Shown: positions 39,705 through 47,989 of the stretch, one piece after another
Layout of the letters: every line of letters starts with the position of its first letter
Position numbering within the stretch: the stretch's first letter is position 1
Source: Patulibacter brassicae
Lineage (GTDB): Bacteria; Actinomycetota; Thermoleophilia; Solirubrobacterales; Solirubrobacteraceae
Direction of reading: 5' to 3'
DNA length: 64,000 bases
Assembly: GCF_033949425.1 (NCBI RefSeq)
Contig: NZ_JAXAVX010000002.1
Span: 434,001-498,000, forward strand
Made by a program: the position numbers and the translations under genes
Notes under the pieces: model-generated
Databases searched by the model: none
The model's input: only the letters and a program-made list of their open reading frames with translations
Told to the model about the DNA's origin: nothing

Positions 39705-40681
39705 GCCGCCGCCCGCCGTCCGATCGCGCGCTCGAGGCGGTCGGCGAGCGCGACGACCTGCGCGGGACCGACCTGGGCGACGGGGAGGAACGGCAGGGTG
39801 CTCACGGGCGCGCCGAGCTCCCGCCGCAGGCGGGCGAGCTGGCGCTGCTGATCGTGGGCGCGCGCCGCGTGGTGCCGCGCCGCCCGGACCGCCGGGTCCT
39901 CCCCGGCGCCGTCGAGGACGGCGCGGTCCGCGGCGTCGAAGCGGTCCGCGAGCAGCCCGTTGCCGACGCCGAGCGCGACGTCGACGCCGGCCTCCGCGCG
40001 CAGCGCGTCGCGGAGCTCGAGCGCCTCGCCGACGGGCAGCTCCTCCGCCGTGGCGGTCACGACGACGGCCGTCGACGCCGGATCGGTGATCGTGTCGGCG
40101 ATTCGCAGCCCCTGGCGGGCGACGGGCCCGACGCGGGCGGTGGCGGCGAACTGCGCCGGGGCGCCGAGCATCGTCGCGGCGTGGCCGCTCGCCGGGGCGT
40201 CCATGACGCAGAGGTCGTAGGGCGCCGCGCCCGGCGTGCGCCGCTCGGCCTGGGCGAGCTCCCAGACCTTGCCGAGCGCGAGCAGCTCGCGCAGGCCGGG
40301 GGTGGCGGCCGTCAGCGCGGTGAACATCCGGCTCGAGCGCAGGAGCTCGGCGAGCGGGCCGATCGGCAGCTGGTCGCGCAGGTACTCCCGCAGCGCGGCC
40401 TCCGGCGAGACCGAGACGTGCCAGAGGCCGTCGCCCCAGGGCCCGGCCAGCGGCCGCTCGTCGAAGCGCTCCACGTCGTCCTCGTGCGCGACGCCGGGGC
40501 GGTCGTCCCCGCCCGGGACGAGCGTCGCGGCGACGTCGGCCCGGCGGCCCACCTCGGCCACGACCACGCGCTTGCCGCGTCGTGCCGCCGCCACGGCCAG
40601 CGCGGCCGCGACGGTCGACTTGCCGACCCCGCCCTTGCCGGTCACGACGACGAGCCGCCGTTCGAGGAGGTCGCCCGCCAT
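39701..40681 (-). CDS. ArsA/Get3-family ATPase (first of a pair)
   Basis: 326 residues from the ATG at 40681. Walker A is VVTGKGGVGKSTVAAALA at residues 11-28, with YDLCVMDAPASGHAATML as the Walker B region and LFLPVAQ-type PFLPVAQVGPAQ near the end. It differs clearly in sequence from its neighbour, so the two probably form a heteromeric ATPase. It is divergent from the parA-ftsZ pair across a 147-base gap. The substrate or client is unknown. Confidence 0.85.
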   Translation of the reverse strand: MAGDLLERRLVVVTGKGGVGKSTVAAALAVAAARRGKRVVVAEVGRRADVAATLVPGGDDRPGVAHEDDVERFDERPLAGPWGDGLWHVSVSPEAALREYLRDQLPIGPLAELLRSSRMFTALTAATPGLRELLALGKVWELAQAERRTPGAAPYDLCVMDAPASGHAATMLGAPAQFAATARVGPVARQGLRIADTITDPASTAVVVTATAEELPVGEALELRDALRAEAGVDVALGVGNGLLADRFDAADRAVLDGAGEDPAVRAARHHAARAHDQQRQLARLRRELGAPVSTLPFLPVAQVGPAQVVALADRLERAIGRRAAA

Positions 40682-40828
40682 CGGCGCGGATGGTACGGCA
40701 GCGGCCCGACCGTCCCGCTCGCCGTCCTCCTGCAACGTCGCGCCCAGTCCCGCGGAAGGAACCGCGCCGCGTCCGGCGAACGACCGAGGCGCGGCCTCCA
40801 TCGGAGGCCCCGGACCCCGCGAGCGATC

Positions 40829-41629
40829 GTGACGCACGACCAGGAACCCACCCCCCGGAGCGCGGACGCCGACGGCGCGCGCCCGACGGTCATCGTGATG
40901 GCCAACCAGAAGGGCGGCGTGGCGAAGACGACCACGACGCTCAACCTCGCCGCGGCGCTCGGCGAGCGCGGCCACCGCGTGCTCGCCGTCGACCTCGATC
41001 CGCAGGGCAACCTGACGATGTCGCAGGGCCTGGACCCCGACCACGTGGATCCGTCGATGTACCACGTGCTCGTGCAGGGCCGCCCGATCGCCGACGTCCT
41101 GCACCACGCCGAGGTCGACGTCGCCGCGGCCTCGATCGACCTCGCCTCCGCCGAGGTCGCGATGGCCGCGATGATCGGCCGCGAGCGGGCGCTGGAGCGC
41201 GCGCTGCGCGCCGTCGCCGCCGACTACGACTACGTCTGCATCGACACGCCGCCGAGCCTCGGCCTGCTGACGATCAACGCGCTCACCGCCGCCGACAAGG
41301 TGATCGTGCCGGTCCAGGCCGAGTACCTCTCGCTGCGCGGTCTCGCGCAGCTGCGCAACACCGTCGAGCTCGTCCGCGAGCAGCTCAATCCGCGCGTGCG
41401 GATCGAGGGCATCCTGCCGACGATGCTGGACCGCCGCACGGTCCACGCGAAGGAGGCGCTGGAGCTGCTCGAGGAGCACTTCGGCGACCGCCTGCTCGCC
41501 ACGCGCGTGAAGAAGACGATCCGCTTCGCCGAGGCGCCCGTGAAGGGCATGTCCGTCCTTCGCTACGACCCCGACAGCCTCGCTGCACAGACCTACCGCG
41601 ACCTCGCCAAGGAGCTGCTCGCCCGATGA
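40829..41629 (+). CDS. ParA/Soj-family ATPase translationally coupled to ftsZ
   Basis: 266 residues from a GTG at 40829. The deviant Walker A is ANQKGGVAKTTTTLNLAAAL, with alanine in place of the usual glycine before the catalytic lysine; DLDPQGNLT and YVCIDTPPSLGLLTINAL are the switch and Walker B motifs. ParA ATPases position chromosomes or, as MipZ-like forms, the division site. No parB follows. Instead the stop overlaps the ATG of ftsZ (ATGA, 41626-41629), so the two proteins are made together. A role in placing the Z-ring is inference from that context. Confidence 0.88.
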   Translation: MTHDQEPTPRSADADGARPTVIVMANQKGGVAKTTTTLNLAAALGERGHRVLAVDLDPQGNLTMSQGLDPDHVDPSMYHVLVQGRPIADVLHHAEVDVAAASIDLASAEVAMAAMIGRERALERALRAVAADYDYVCIDTPPSLGLLTINALTAADKVIVPVQAEYLSLRGLAQLRNTVELVREQLNPRVRIEGILPTMLDRRTVHAKEALELLEEHFGDRLLATRVKKTIRFAEAPVKGMSVLRYDPDSLAAQTYRDLAKELLAR

Positions 41630-43023
41630 GCCAGAACCCGCACCGGTCCAGCCTCCACGAGGGGCCGCTGGCCGACCTGTTCCGCCGGACCGACCAGCCG
41701 GCGGAGTCCAGCGCGCTGCCGCAGGACAGCCGCTACCCCGCGAAGATCGAGCTGGGCGCCGACCCGGACCAGATCCTCGGCCTCGCCGACGTCGCCCCGA
41801 CGCCGGTCGACCTCGGCGTCGTCGACGCCCGTCCGCTCGCCGAGCGCACCGAGGCGACCGTCGAGTCCTGGGGCGCGCGCGGCCGCCACGTCCCGGCGAA
41901 CCCGCACGGCCCGGTCATCCGCGTCGTCGGCGTGGGCGGCGGCGGCACGAACGCCGTCAACCGGATGGTCGACGCCGAGATGACCGGCGTCGAGTTCCTC
42001 GCGATCAACACGGACGCGCAGTCGCTGGCGGACTCCCAGGCCGAGACGACGATCCACATCGGGCAGGGCTCGACCCGCGGCCTCGGCGCGGGCGCCGACC
42101 CCGACGTCGGGCGCAGCGCCGCGATGGAGCAGTACGACGAGATCAAGGACGCGCTGCGCGACAGCGACATGATCTTCATCGCCGTCGGCGAGGGCGGCGG
42201 CACCGGCACCGGTGCCGCTCCGGTCGTCGCGCGGATCGCCCGCGAGCTCGGCGCGCTGACCGTCGGCATCGTCACGAAGCCGTTCGCGTTCGAGGGCCGC
42301 CGCCGCGCCGAGTCCGCCGACCGCGGCGTGCAGGAGCTCGCCGCCGAGGTCGACACGCTGATCGTCGTCCCGAACAACCGCCTCCTGACGGTGCTCGAGC
42401 GCAACACGTCGATGGTCGACGCGTTCCGCGTCGCCGACGACGTCCTGCGCCAGGGCGTCCAGGGCATCTCGGAGCTCGTCACCGTGCCGGGCCTCATCAA
42501 CCTCGACTTCGCCGACGTGCGGACGATCATGGCCGACCGCGGCGCCGCGCTGCTGGGCATCGGCCACGGCACCGGCGAGTCGCGCGCGATCCAGGCCGCC
42601 GAGCGCGCCGTCTCCAGCCCGCTGCTGGAGACGTCGATGGACGGCGCGAAGGCGATCCTCCTCTCGATCACCGGCGGCGAGGACCTCTCGCTCTGGGAGA
42701 TCAACGAGGCCGCCGAGACCATCCGCGAGGCCGCCCACCCCGACGCGAACATCATCTTCGGCGCGATGGTCGACGAGCGCCTCGGCGACGAGGCGTGGGT
42801 CACCGTCGTGGCGACCGGCTACGACCACCAGCCGCACCTCGCGCCGGCTCCGGCCGCGGCGACGCCGCAGCGCCGCGCCGTCCGCGCGCCGGAGGCCGAG
42901 CCGCGCGTGGAGCGTCGCGCGCCGGCCCCGCGTCGCCCCGAGCCGGTCCGCCGCCCCGCGGCGGCGGGCGCCGGGCGCGACGGCGAGGGCTGGAGCGTGC
43001 CGGAGTTCCACCTCGGCGGCTGA
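41626..43023 (+). CDS. ftsZ: Cell division GTPase FtsZ with a long N-terminal extension
   Basis: 465 residues. The GTPase core begins VIRVVGVGGGGTNAVNRM at residue 97; in typical FtsZ it begins near residue 13. The tubulin signature GGGTGTGAAP, the NTDAQSL loop and the T7 loop NLDFADVRTIM with catalytic Asp are all present. The C-terminus ends with a Pro/Arg-rich linker and the tail peptide GWSVPEFHLGG, related to the partner-binding tail. No ATG, GTG or TTG codon occurs in frame between 41629 and the core, so the extra 84 residues are not a start-site artefact. It is away from any dcw genes and coupled to parA. Confidence 0.95.
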   Translation: MSQNPHRSSLHEGPLADLFRRTDQPAESSALPQDSRYPAKIELGADPDQILGLADVAPTPVDLGVVDARPLAERTEATVESWGARGRHVPANPHGPVIRVVGVGGGGTNAVNRMVDAEMTGVEFLAINTDAQSLADSQAETTIHIGQGSTRGLGAGADPDVGRSAAMEQYDEIKDALRDSDMIFIAVGEGGGTGTGAAPVVARIARELGALTVGIVTKPFAFEGRRRAESADRGVQELAAEVDTLIVVPNNRLLTVLERNTSMVDAFRVADDVLRQGVQGISELVTVPGLINLDFADVRTIMADRGAALLGIGHGTGESRAIQAAERAVSSPLLETSMDGAKAILLSITGGEDLSLWEINEAAETIREAAHPDANIIFGAMVDERLGDEAWVTVVATGYDHQPHLAPAPAAATPQRRAVRAPEAEPRVERRAPAPRRPEPVRRPAAAGAGRDGEGWSVPEFHLGG

Positions 43024-43158
43024 GCCGCACGAGCTGCACCGCCGTCCCCGACGGCACCGACGGGCCTCGATCGCGGGCGGCGGAGAACCGTCGCCCGCGC
43101 GCCCGTTCCGGGAGGTCGCTCGAACGCGGCCGCCGGTGGCTGCGTCATGCTGGCGCCG

Positions 43159-44640
43159 ATGACGTCGCGCGGGATCGTCGCCGCCGGGCACCCGCGGACC
43201 GCGGACGTCGGCGCTGCGATCCTCCGCGAGGGCGGCAGCGCCGCCGACGCGCTCGTCGCCGCGGTGCTCGCGTCCTGGGTCTGCGAGCCCCTGCTCACCG
43301 GGCCCGCCGCCGGCGGTCACCTGCTCGCCGTGCCCGCCGCGGGGCCGGCGCTCGCGATCGACGCCTTCTGCGCCGCGCCGTCGGGGACGCCGGCGAGCCC
43401 GCTGCGGGCGGTCGACGTCGACTTCGGGGACGCCCACCAGACCTTCCACGTCGGCGGCGCCTCCGTGGGCGCGTTCGGGCTCGCCGACGGGCTCGTGGCG
43501 CTGCACGACCGTCATGGGCGCATGCGCCTGGAGGACCTCGCCGCCCCGGCCTCGCGGATGGCGCACGAGGGGGTGCCGCTGAACGCCGGCCAGGCGTACG
43601 TCGCTCGGATCCTCGAGGGGATCCTGCGGTCGACGCCCGAGGCCGAGGCGCTGTGGGCGCCCGGGGGCCGCCTGCTCGTCGAGCACGACGTGCTGCGCAG
43701 CCCGGAGCTCGGCGACACGATCGCCCGGATCGGCAGCGAGGGCGCCGGCCCGCTGCGCGACGGCGACCTCGCGGCGGCGTGCGTCGCCTGGACGGCGCGG
43801 GCCGGCGGGGCGCTCCGGGCCGAGGACCTCGCCGACTACCGCGCGGTGGTCCGCGAGCCCGTCCGCGTCGGCTATCGCGACCGGACGGTGCTCACGACGC
43901 CGCCGCCGTCGGCCGGCGGCCTGCTGCTGGCGCTCGCCCTCGGGCGCCTGGACCGTGCGACGGCCGGCCCGCCGGGCCCGGCCGAGCTCGTCGCCGCGAT
44001 GGCCGCGGCGGAGGAGGAGCGCACCGACGCGTTCGTCGCCGGCCTCGACGTCCCGGGCCACGCGGACCGGCTGCTGGCGCTGCGCCTCGGCTCGACGACC
44101 CACGTCTCGGTGATCGACGGCGACGGGCTGGCGTGCGGCGCCACGAGCACGAACGGGGAGGGGTCGGGGCTCGTCGTTCCGGGGACCGGCATCCACCTGA
44201 ACAACGTCATGGGGGAGGAGGACCTCAACCCGGCGCTGGCCGACCCGGCGCGCGCGTTCCCGCCCGGCCGGCGGATGCCGTCGATGATGGCGCCGACCGC
44301 GGTCCTGCGGGCCGACGGCAGCACGGAGGCGATCCTCGGCTCGGCCGGGTCGATGCGGATCCGGTCCGCGCTGCTGCAGACGGTCGTCGCCCTCGTCGAC
44401 CGCGGCTGCGACCCCCAGGCGGCGGTGACCGCGCCCCGCGTGCACGTCGAGGACGGCGTCGTCTACCGGGAGCCGGGCCTCGCGGCGCCCGAGGGCTGGA
44501 CGGGCGGGCGACCGCTCGTGGACTTCGCCGCGCCGAGCCTCTTCTTCGGCGGCGTCCAGATCGCGACGCGCAGCGCCGACGGCGGCGCGCTGGCCGCCGC
44601 GGCCGATCCGCGGCGCGGGGGCGCGGTCGCGGTCGCCTGA
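43159..44640 (+). CDS. ggt: Gamma-glutamyltranspeptidase family (Ntn hydrolase)
   Basis: 493 residues from the ATG at 43159; an ATG at 43147 is equally open. GIVAAGHPRTADVGAAILREGGSAADALVAAVL is the family N-terminus. The self-cleavage site is in GSTTHVSVIDGDG, where the Thr at 44095-44097 becomes the nucleophile of the small subunit; GSAGSMRIRSALLQ and PRVHVEDG are also typical. No signal peptide is visible, unlike periplasmic GGTs, so a cytoplasmic location is likely. The substrate may be glutathione-like thiols or other gamma-glutamyl compounds. Confidence 0.87.
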   Translation: MTSRGIVAAGHPRTADVGAAILREGGSAADALVAAVLASWVCEPLLTGPAAGGHLLAVPAAGPALAIDAFCAAPSGTPASPLRAVDVDFGDAHQTFHVGGASVGAFGLADGLVALHDRHGRMRLEDLAAPASRMAHEGVPLNAGQAYVARILEGILRSTPEAEALWAPGGRLLVEHDVLRSPELGDTIARIGSEGAGPLRDGDLAAACVAWTARAGGALRAEDLADYRAVVREPVRVGYRDRTVLTTPPPSAGGLLLALALGRLDRATAGPPGPAELVAAMAAAEEERTDAFVAGLDVPGHADRLLALRLGSTTHVSVIDGDGLACGATSTNGEGSGLVVPGTGIHLNNVMGEEDLNPALADPARAFPPGRRMPSMMAPTAVLRADGSTEAILGSAGSMRIRSALLQTVVALVDRGCDPQAAVTAPRVHVEDGVVYREPGLAAPEGWTGGRPLVDFAAPSLFFGGVQIATRSADGGALAAAADPRRGGAVAVA

Positions 44641-44798
44641 GCCGCGCACCGGGGCCGCGGACGGCGGAGGTCCTGCTGCCCGGTCGGCGGGGGCGACGGC
44701 GGGCACGCCGCCCCGCGGTCGCCACCGCCGACCCGCGACCGGTTCGCGGCGGTGGTCACCGGACGGGGCGCGCGCCGCGGGACGGGGGCGAGCCCGTC

Positions 44799-45673
44799 TC
44801 AGGCACCGGTCCGCGGGACCGGACGCGACGCGACGCGCGTGCCGGCCACGACGAGCACGACGCCGGCGGCCGCCGCGACGGTCACCGCTTCGTGGAGGAA
44901 GGCCGCGCCGTAGGCGAGCGCGAAGACCGGCGCGACGTACGTCACGAGCATCGTCCGCGCCGGCCCGACCGTGGCGACGAGCGCGAAGAACGCCGCGAAG
45001 CCGAGACCCGTGCCGAGCACGCCGAGCACGAGCAGCGCCAGCCACGCGCCGGCGCCGTGCAGCGCGGCGCGCCCTCGCCGGCGGCGGTCGCCACCAACGC
45101 GATCGTCGTCGCCCACGCGAGGTTGTCGGCCGTCTGGCGCAGCGGCGGCACGCCCGCCGTCCACCGGCGGCTGAGGACCGCCCCGGCGCCGTAGCCGAGC
45201 GGGGCGAGGAGGATCACCAGGCCGCCGAGCAGCGCATCGGAGGAGCCGGAGAGGTCGGCGGCGAACAGCAGCACGACGCCGGCGAACCCGGTCAGCAGCC
45301 CGGCCACGCCGCCGCGCCCGAGCCGCGCTCCGCCGCCGGCGCGCTCCAGCGCGGCGGTGCAGAGCGGGGCGGCGGCGACGAGCACCCCGGCGAGCCCGCT
45401 GGCCACCCAGCGCTGGCCGAGCGCGATCATCGGCAGCGAGACGCCCGCCGCGAGCGCGCCGACGACCGCCGACCGCCCTGCCGGGGTGCGCGGACCGCCT
45501 CGGTCGGTGCGCAGGCGCGCGAGGCCGGCGATCACCACGGCGCCGACGAGCAGCCGCAGCGCCGCGATCCACGCCCACGGCATGCCGTGGTCCAGGAGGA
45601 CGGCGGTCAGCGCGTAGCTGCCGCCCCAGGTCGCCGCGAGCGCGAGCAGGAGCATCGCCTGAGGGCGGGTCAC
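44799..45673 (-). pseudogene. EamA/DMT-family transporter, frameshifted
   Basis: The N-terminal part (from GTG at 45673, or ATG at 45655) reads LLLALAATWGGSYALTAVLL through TADNLAWATTIALVATAAGEG. The C-terminal part, AALHGAGAWLALLVLGVLG to the TGA at 44799, is in another frame. The total length, 875 bases, is one short of a whole number of codons. The break lies in GGCGCGCCGCGCTG, about 45062-45075. The two parts together give ten TM helices, as in drug/metabolite exporters. Either the gene is inactivated or a base was missed in a GC-rich tract. Confidence 0.8.
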
Positions 45674-45769
45674 GGCAGCGCCATCGTCGACGATCGTCGC
45701 ACCCGCGCCTCGGGCGCCACCGGCGCCCGAGGACGACCACGGGGTTCGACCCCGAGCCCGCGGGACCGG

Positions 45770-45798
45770 CTGGACCTTCCCGGGACGAGGCGTATCCT
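45770..45798 (+). promoter_or_regulatory. Promoter of the LON-domain gene
   Basis: CTGGAC (45770-45775), a 17-base spacer, and TATCCT (45793-45798), then eight bases to the ATG at 45807. Confidence 0.5.
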
Positions 45799-45806
45799 CG
45801 GTCGGG

Positions 45807-46430
45807 ATGGCGCAGCGCGAAGAGGACCTGCCGCTCTTCCCCCTCGGGATCGTGGCCCTCCCCGGCGAGGACGTGCCCCTCCACCTCTTCGAGGAGCGGT
45901 ACAAGGAGCTCGGAGCCCGGTGCATCGCGGAGGACCGCGAGTTCGGGATCGTCCTGCTCGACGAGGACGGTCCCCGCGCGATCGGCTGCGCGATGCGCGT
46001 GACCGAGGTCCTGCAGCGGTTCGAGGACGGCCGCCTCGACGTCATGACCCGCGGCACGCGCCCGTTCCGGGTCATCGAGGAGCACCACCGTCACGCGTAC
46101 GCGTCGGCGGAGGTCGAGTTCCTCGACGACGACGCCGAGTCCCCGGACCACGACGCCGCCGCCGCGGTGCGCCAGGCGTACGCGTCGCTGGCCAACCAGG
46201 CCACTGAGCACGAGGTGAGCCCCGGCGACCTCGCCGCCGCAACCTCGTACGACCTCGCGGCGTCGGTCGAGTTCGCCGCCGCGGCGAAGCAGCAGCTGCT
46301 CGAGCAGCGCTCGGAGAACGCGCGGCTGCGCCAGCTGCTCTCGCTGCTGCGCGCCGCGCTGAAGCGGCTGGAGTTCGCCGACCTCGCGCGCGTCCGCGGC
46401 GCCTCCAACGGCGTCGTCCGGTTCGACTGA
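45807..46430 (+). CDS. LON substrate-binding-domain protein
   Basis: 207 residues containing only the N-terminal domain of Lon protease: LPLFPLGIVALPGEDVPLHLFEERYKEL at the start, FGIVLL, and GCAMRVTEVLQRFEDGRLDVMTRGTRPFRV in the middle, followed by a helical tail with QRSENARLRQLLSLLRAALKRLEF. No ATPase or protease domain is present, which is normal for this family of stand-alone proteins. They are thought to bind proteins or peptides, but function is largely unknown. Confidence 0.87.
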   Translation: MAQREEDLPLFPLGIVALPGEDVPLHLFEERYKELGARCIAEDREFGIVLLDEDGPRAIGCAMRVTEVLQRFEDGRLDVMTRGTRPFRVIEEHHRHAYASAEVEFLDDDAESPDHDAAAAVRQAYASLANQATEHEVSPGDLAAATSYDLAASVEFAAAAKQQLLEQRSENARLRQLLSLLRAALKRLEFADLARVRGASNGVVRFD

Positions 46431-46496
46431 GCGAGGCCGGTCGGCGCCCCGCCCTCGTCCTGGTTGGGACCGCGCCCGCCCGGGAAGGGGCAGCGC

Positions 46497-47924
46497 ATGG
46501 GCACCGAGATCGTCTGGTTCCGTCGCGACCTGCGCGTCCGGGACCACCCGGCGCTGCACGAGGCGGCGTCGGGCGACGGCTCGGTGGTCCCGCTCTTCGT
46601 CGTCGATCCGGCGATCACCGGCGGCCGCGGGGCCTCGCGACCCCGCGCGCGCTTCCTCGCCGCGTCGTTGCACGAGCTCGACGGGGCGCTGCGGGAGCGC
46701 GGCGGGCGGCTCGTCGTCCGCCACGGCGACCCCGGGGAGGTCCTGCCGGCGCTCGCCCGCGAGGTGGGCGCCGACGTCGTGCGGTGGACCGCGGACGCCT
46801 CGCCGTTCGGGCGCGCGCGCGACGCCCGGGTGTCCGACGCGCTCGAGGCGGCCGGCGTCGCCGCGAGCGAGCACCCGGGGCAGTACGTCGTCGATCCCGC
46901 CGCGCCGCGCACCGGCAGCGGCGGGACCTACGGGGTGTTCTCGCCGTTCCATCGCTCGTGGGAGGGCCAGGAGCGCCGCCCGATCCACGACGCGCCCCGG
47001 GCCCTGCGGGTGCCGCGGGTCGGGGGCGAGGGCCTGCCGGCCGCACGCGACCTCGCCCCGCGCGACCTGCCGGACGTCCCGGAGCCGTTCGCCGAGGGCG
47101 GCGAGGAGGCCGGGCTGCGCGCCGCCCGCAGCTGGCTCGACGGCCCGCTCGCCGACTACGCCGACCGCCATGACGCCCTCGCGGTGCCCGGCGCGCGCCC
47201 GGCGGGCGGCACGAGCGGCCTCTCTCCCCACCTGCGCTGGGGCACGATCTCCTCGCGCTGGCTCGAGGCGCGGGCGCGGCGGCTGGACGGCGAGGGCCCG
47301 GCGGCGTTCGTGCGACAGCTCGCCTGGCGCGACTTCTACGCCCACGTCTACCTGCACCACCCCGAGGACCGCCACCGGGAGCACCAGGAGCGCTACCGCT
47401 CGCTCGCGTGGGAGGAGGACGACGAGGCGCTCGACGCCTGGCGCGCGGGGCGCACCGGCTACCCGCTCGTCGACGCCGGGATGCGGCAGCTCGCCGCCAC
47501 CGGCTGGATGCACAACCGAGCGCGGCTGGTCGTCGGCTCGTTCCTCACGAAGGACCTGCACCTGGACTGGCGCGCCGGGGAGCGGCACTTCCACCGGCTG
47601 CTCCTGGACGGCGAGCCGGCGCAGAACGACGGCAACTGGCAGTGGGTGACGTCGGTCGGGGTCGATCCGAAGCCGTACTTCCAGCGGATGTTCAACCCGA
47701 TCCGCCAGCAGCAGCGCTTCGACCCTGACGGCCGCTACGTCCGGCGGTGGGTGCCGGAGCTGCGGCGCGTGCCGGACGACCTGCTCGCCGAGCCGTGGCG
47801 GATGGACGAGGACCAGCAGCGCGCGGCAGGCTGCCGGATCGGCACGGACTACCCGGCGCCGATCGTCGACCACGCCGAGGAGCGCGAGCACGCCGCGGCG
47901 CGGTACCGCGCCGCGGCGGCGTGA
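46497..47924 (+). CDS. phr: Deoxyribodipyrimidine photolyase
   Basis: 475 residues from an ATG with GAAGGGG just upstream. The N-terminal alpha/beta domain begins IVWFRRDLRVRDHPAL and would bind the antenna chromophore. The FAD domain has SGLSPHLRWGTIS, FVRQLAWRDFY, GYPLVDAGMRQL, and the FAD-proximal NDGNWQWVTSVGVDPKPYFQRMFNP. These match class I CPD photolyases, which reverse UV dimers with blue light. It is encoded 66 bases after the LON-domain gene. Confidence 0.94.
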   Translation: MGTEIVWFRRDLRVRDHPALHEAASGDGSVVPLFVVDPAITGGRGASRPRARFLAASLHELDGALRERGGRLVVRHGDPGEVLPALAREVGADVVRWTADASPFGRARDARVSDALEAAGVAASEHPGQYVVDPAAPRTGSGGTYGVFSPFHRSWEGQERRPIHDAPRALRVPRVGGEGLPAARDLAPRDLPDVPEPFAEGGEEAGLRAARSWLDGPLADYADRHDALAVPGARPAGGTSGLSPHLRWGTISSRWLEARARRLDGEGPAAFVRQLAWRDFYAHVYLHHPEDRHREHQERYRSLAWEEDDEALDAWRAGRTGYPLVDAGMRQLAATGWMHNRARLVVGSFLTKDLHLDWRAGERHFHRLLLDGEPAQNDGNWQWVTSVGVDPKPYFQRMFNPIRQQQRFDPDGRYVRRWVPELRRVPDDLLAEPWRMDEDQQRAAGCRIGTDYPAPIVDHAEEREHAAARYRAAAA

Positions 47925-47989
47925 GCGGCGCGACGGCGATCCCGTCGGTCGCCTGCGTCACGACCCACGTCCCTTCTCGGACGGGGCCC

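Noticed and set aside
38553..40681. An arsenite efflux operon
   Set aside because: Single-unit ATPases, no arsB, arsC or arsR near, and the pair resembles the non-arsenic Get3-like genes of mycobacteria.
44799..45673. Two separate small membrane-protein genes instead of one broken transporter
   Set aside because: The two frames join into one normal ten-helix EamA protein with only one base missing; neither half has its own start or stop signals at the junction.
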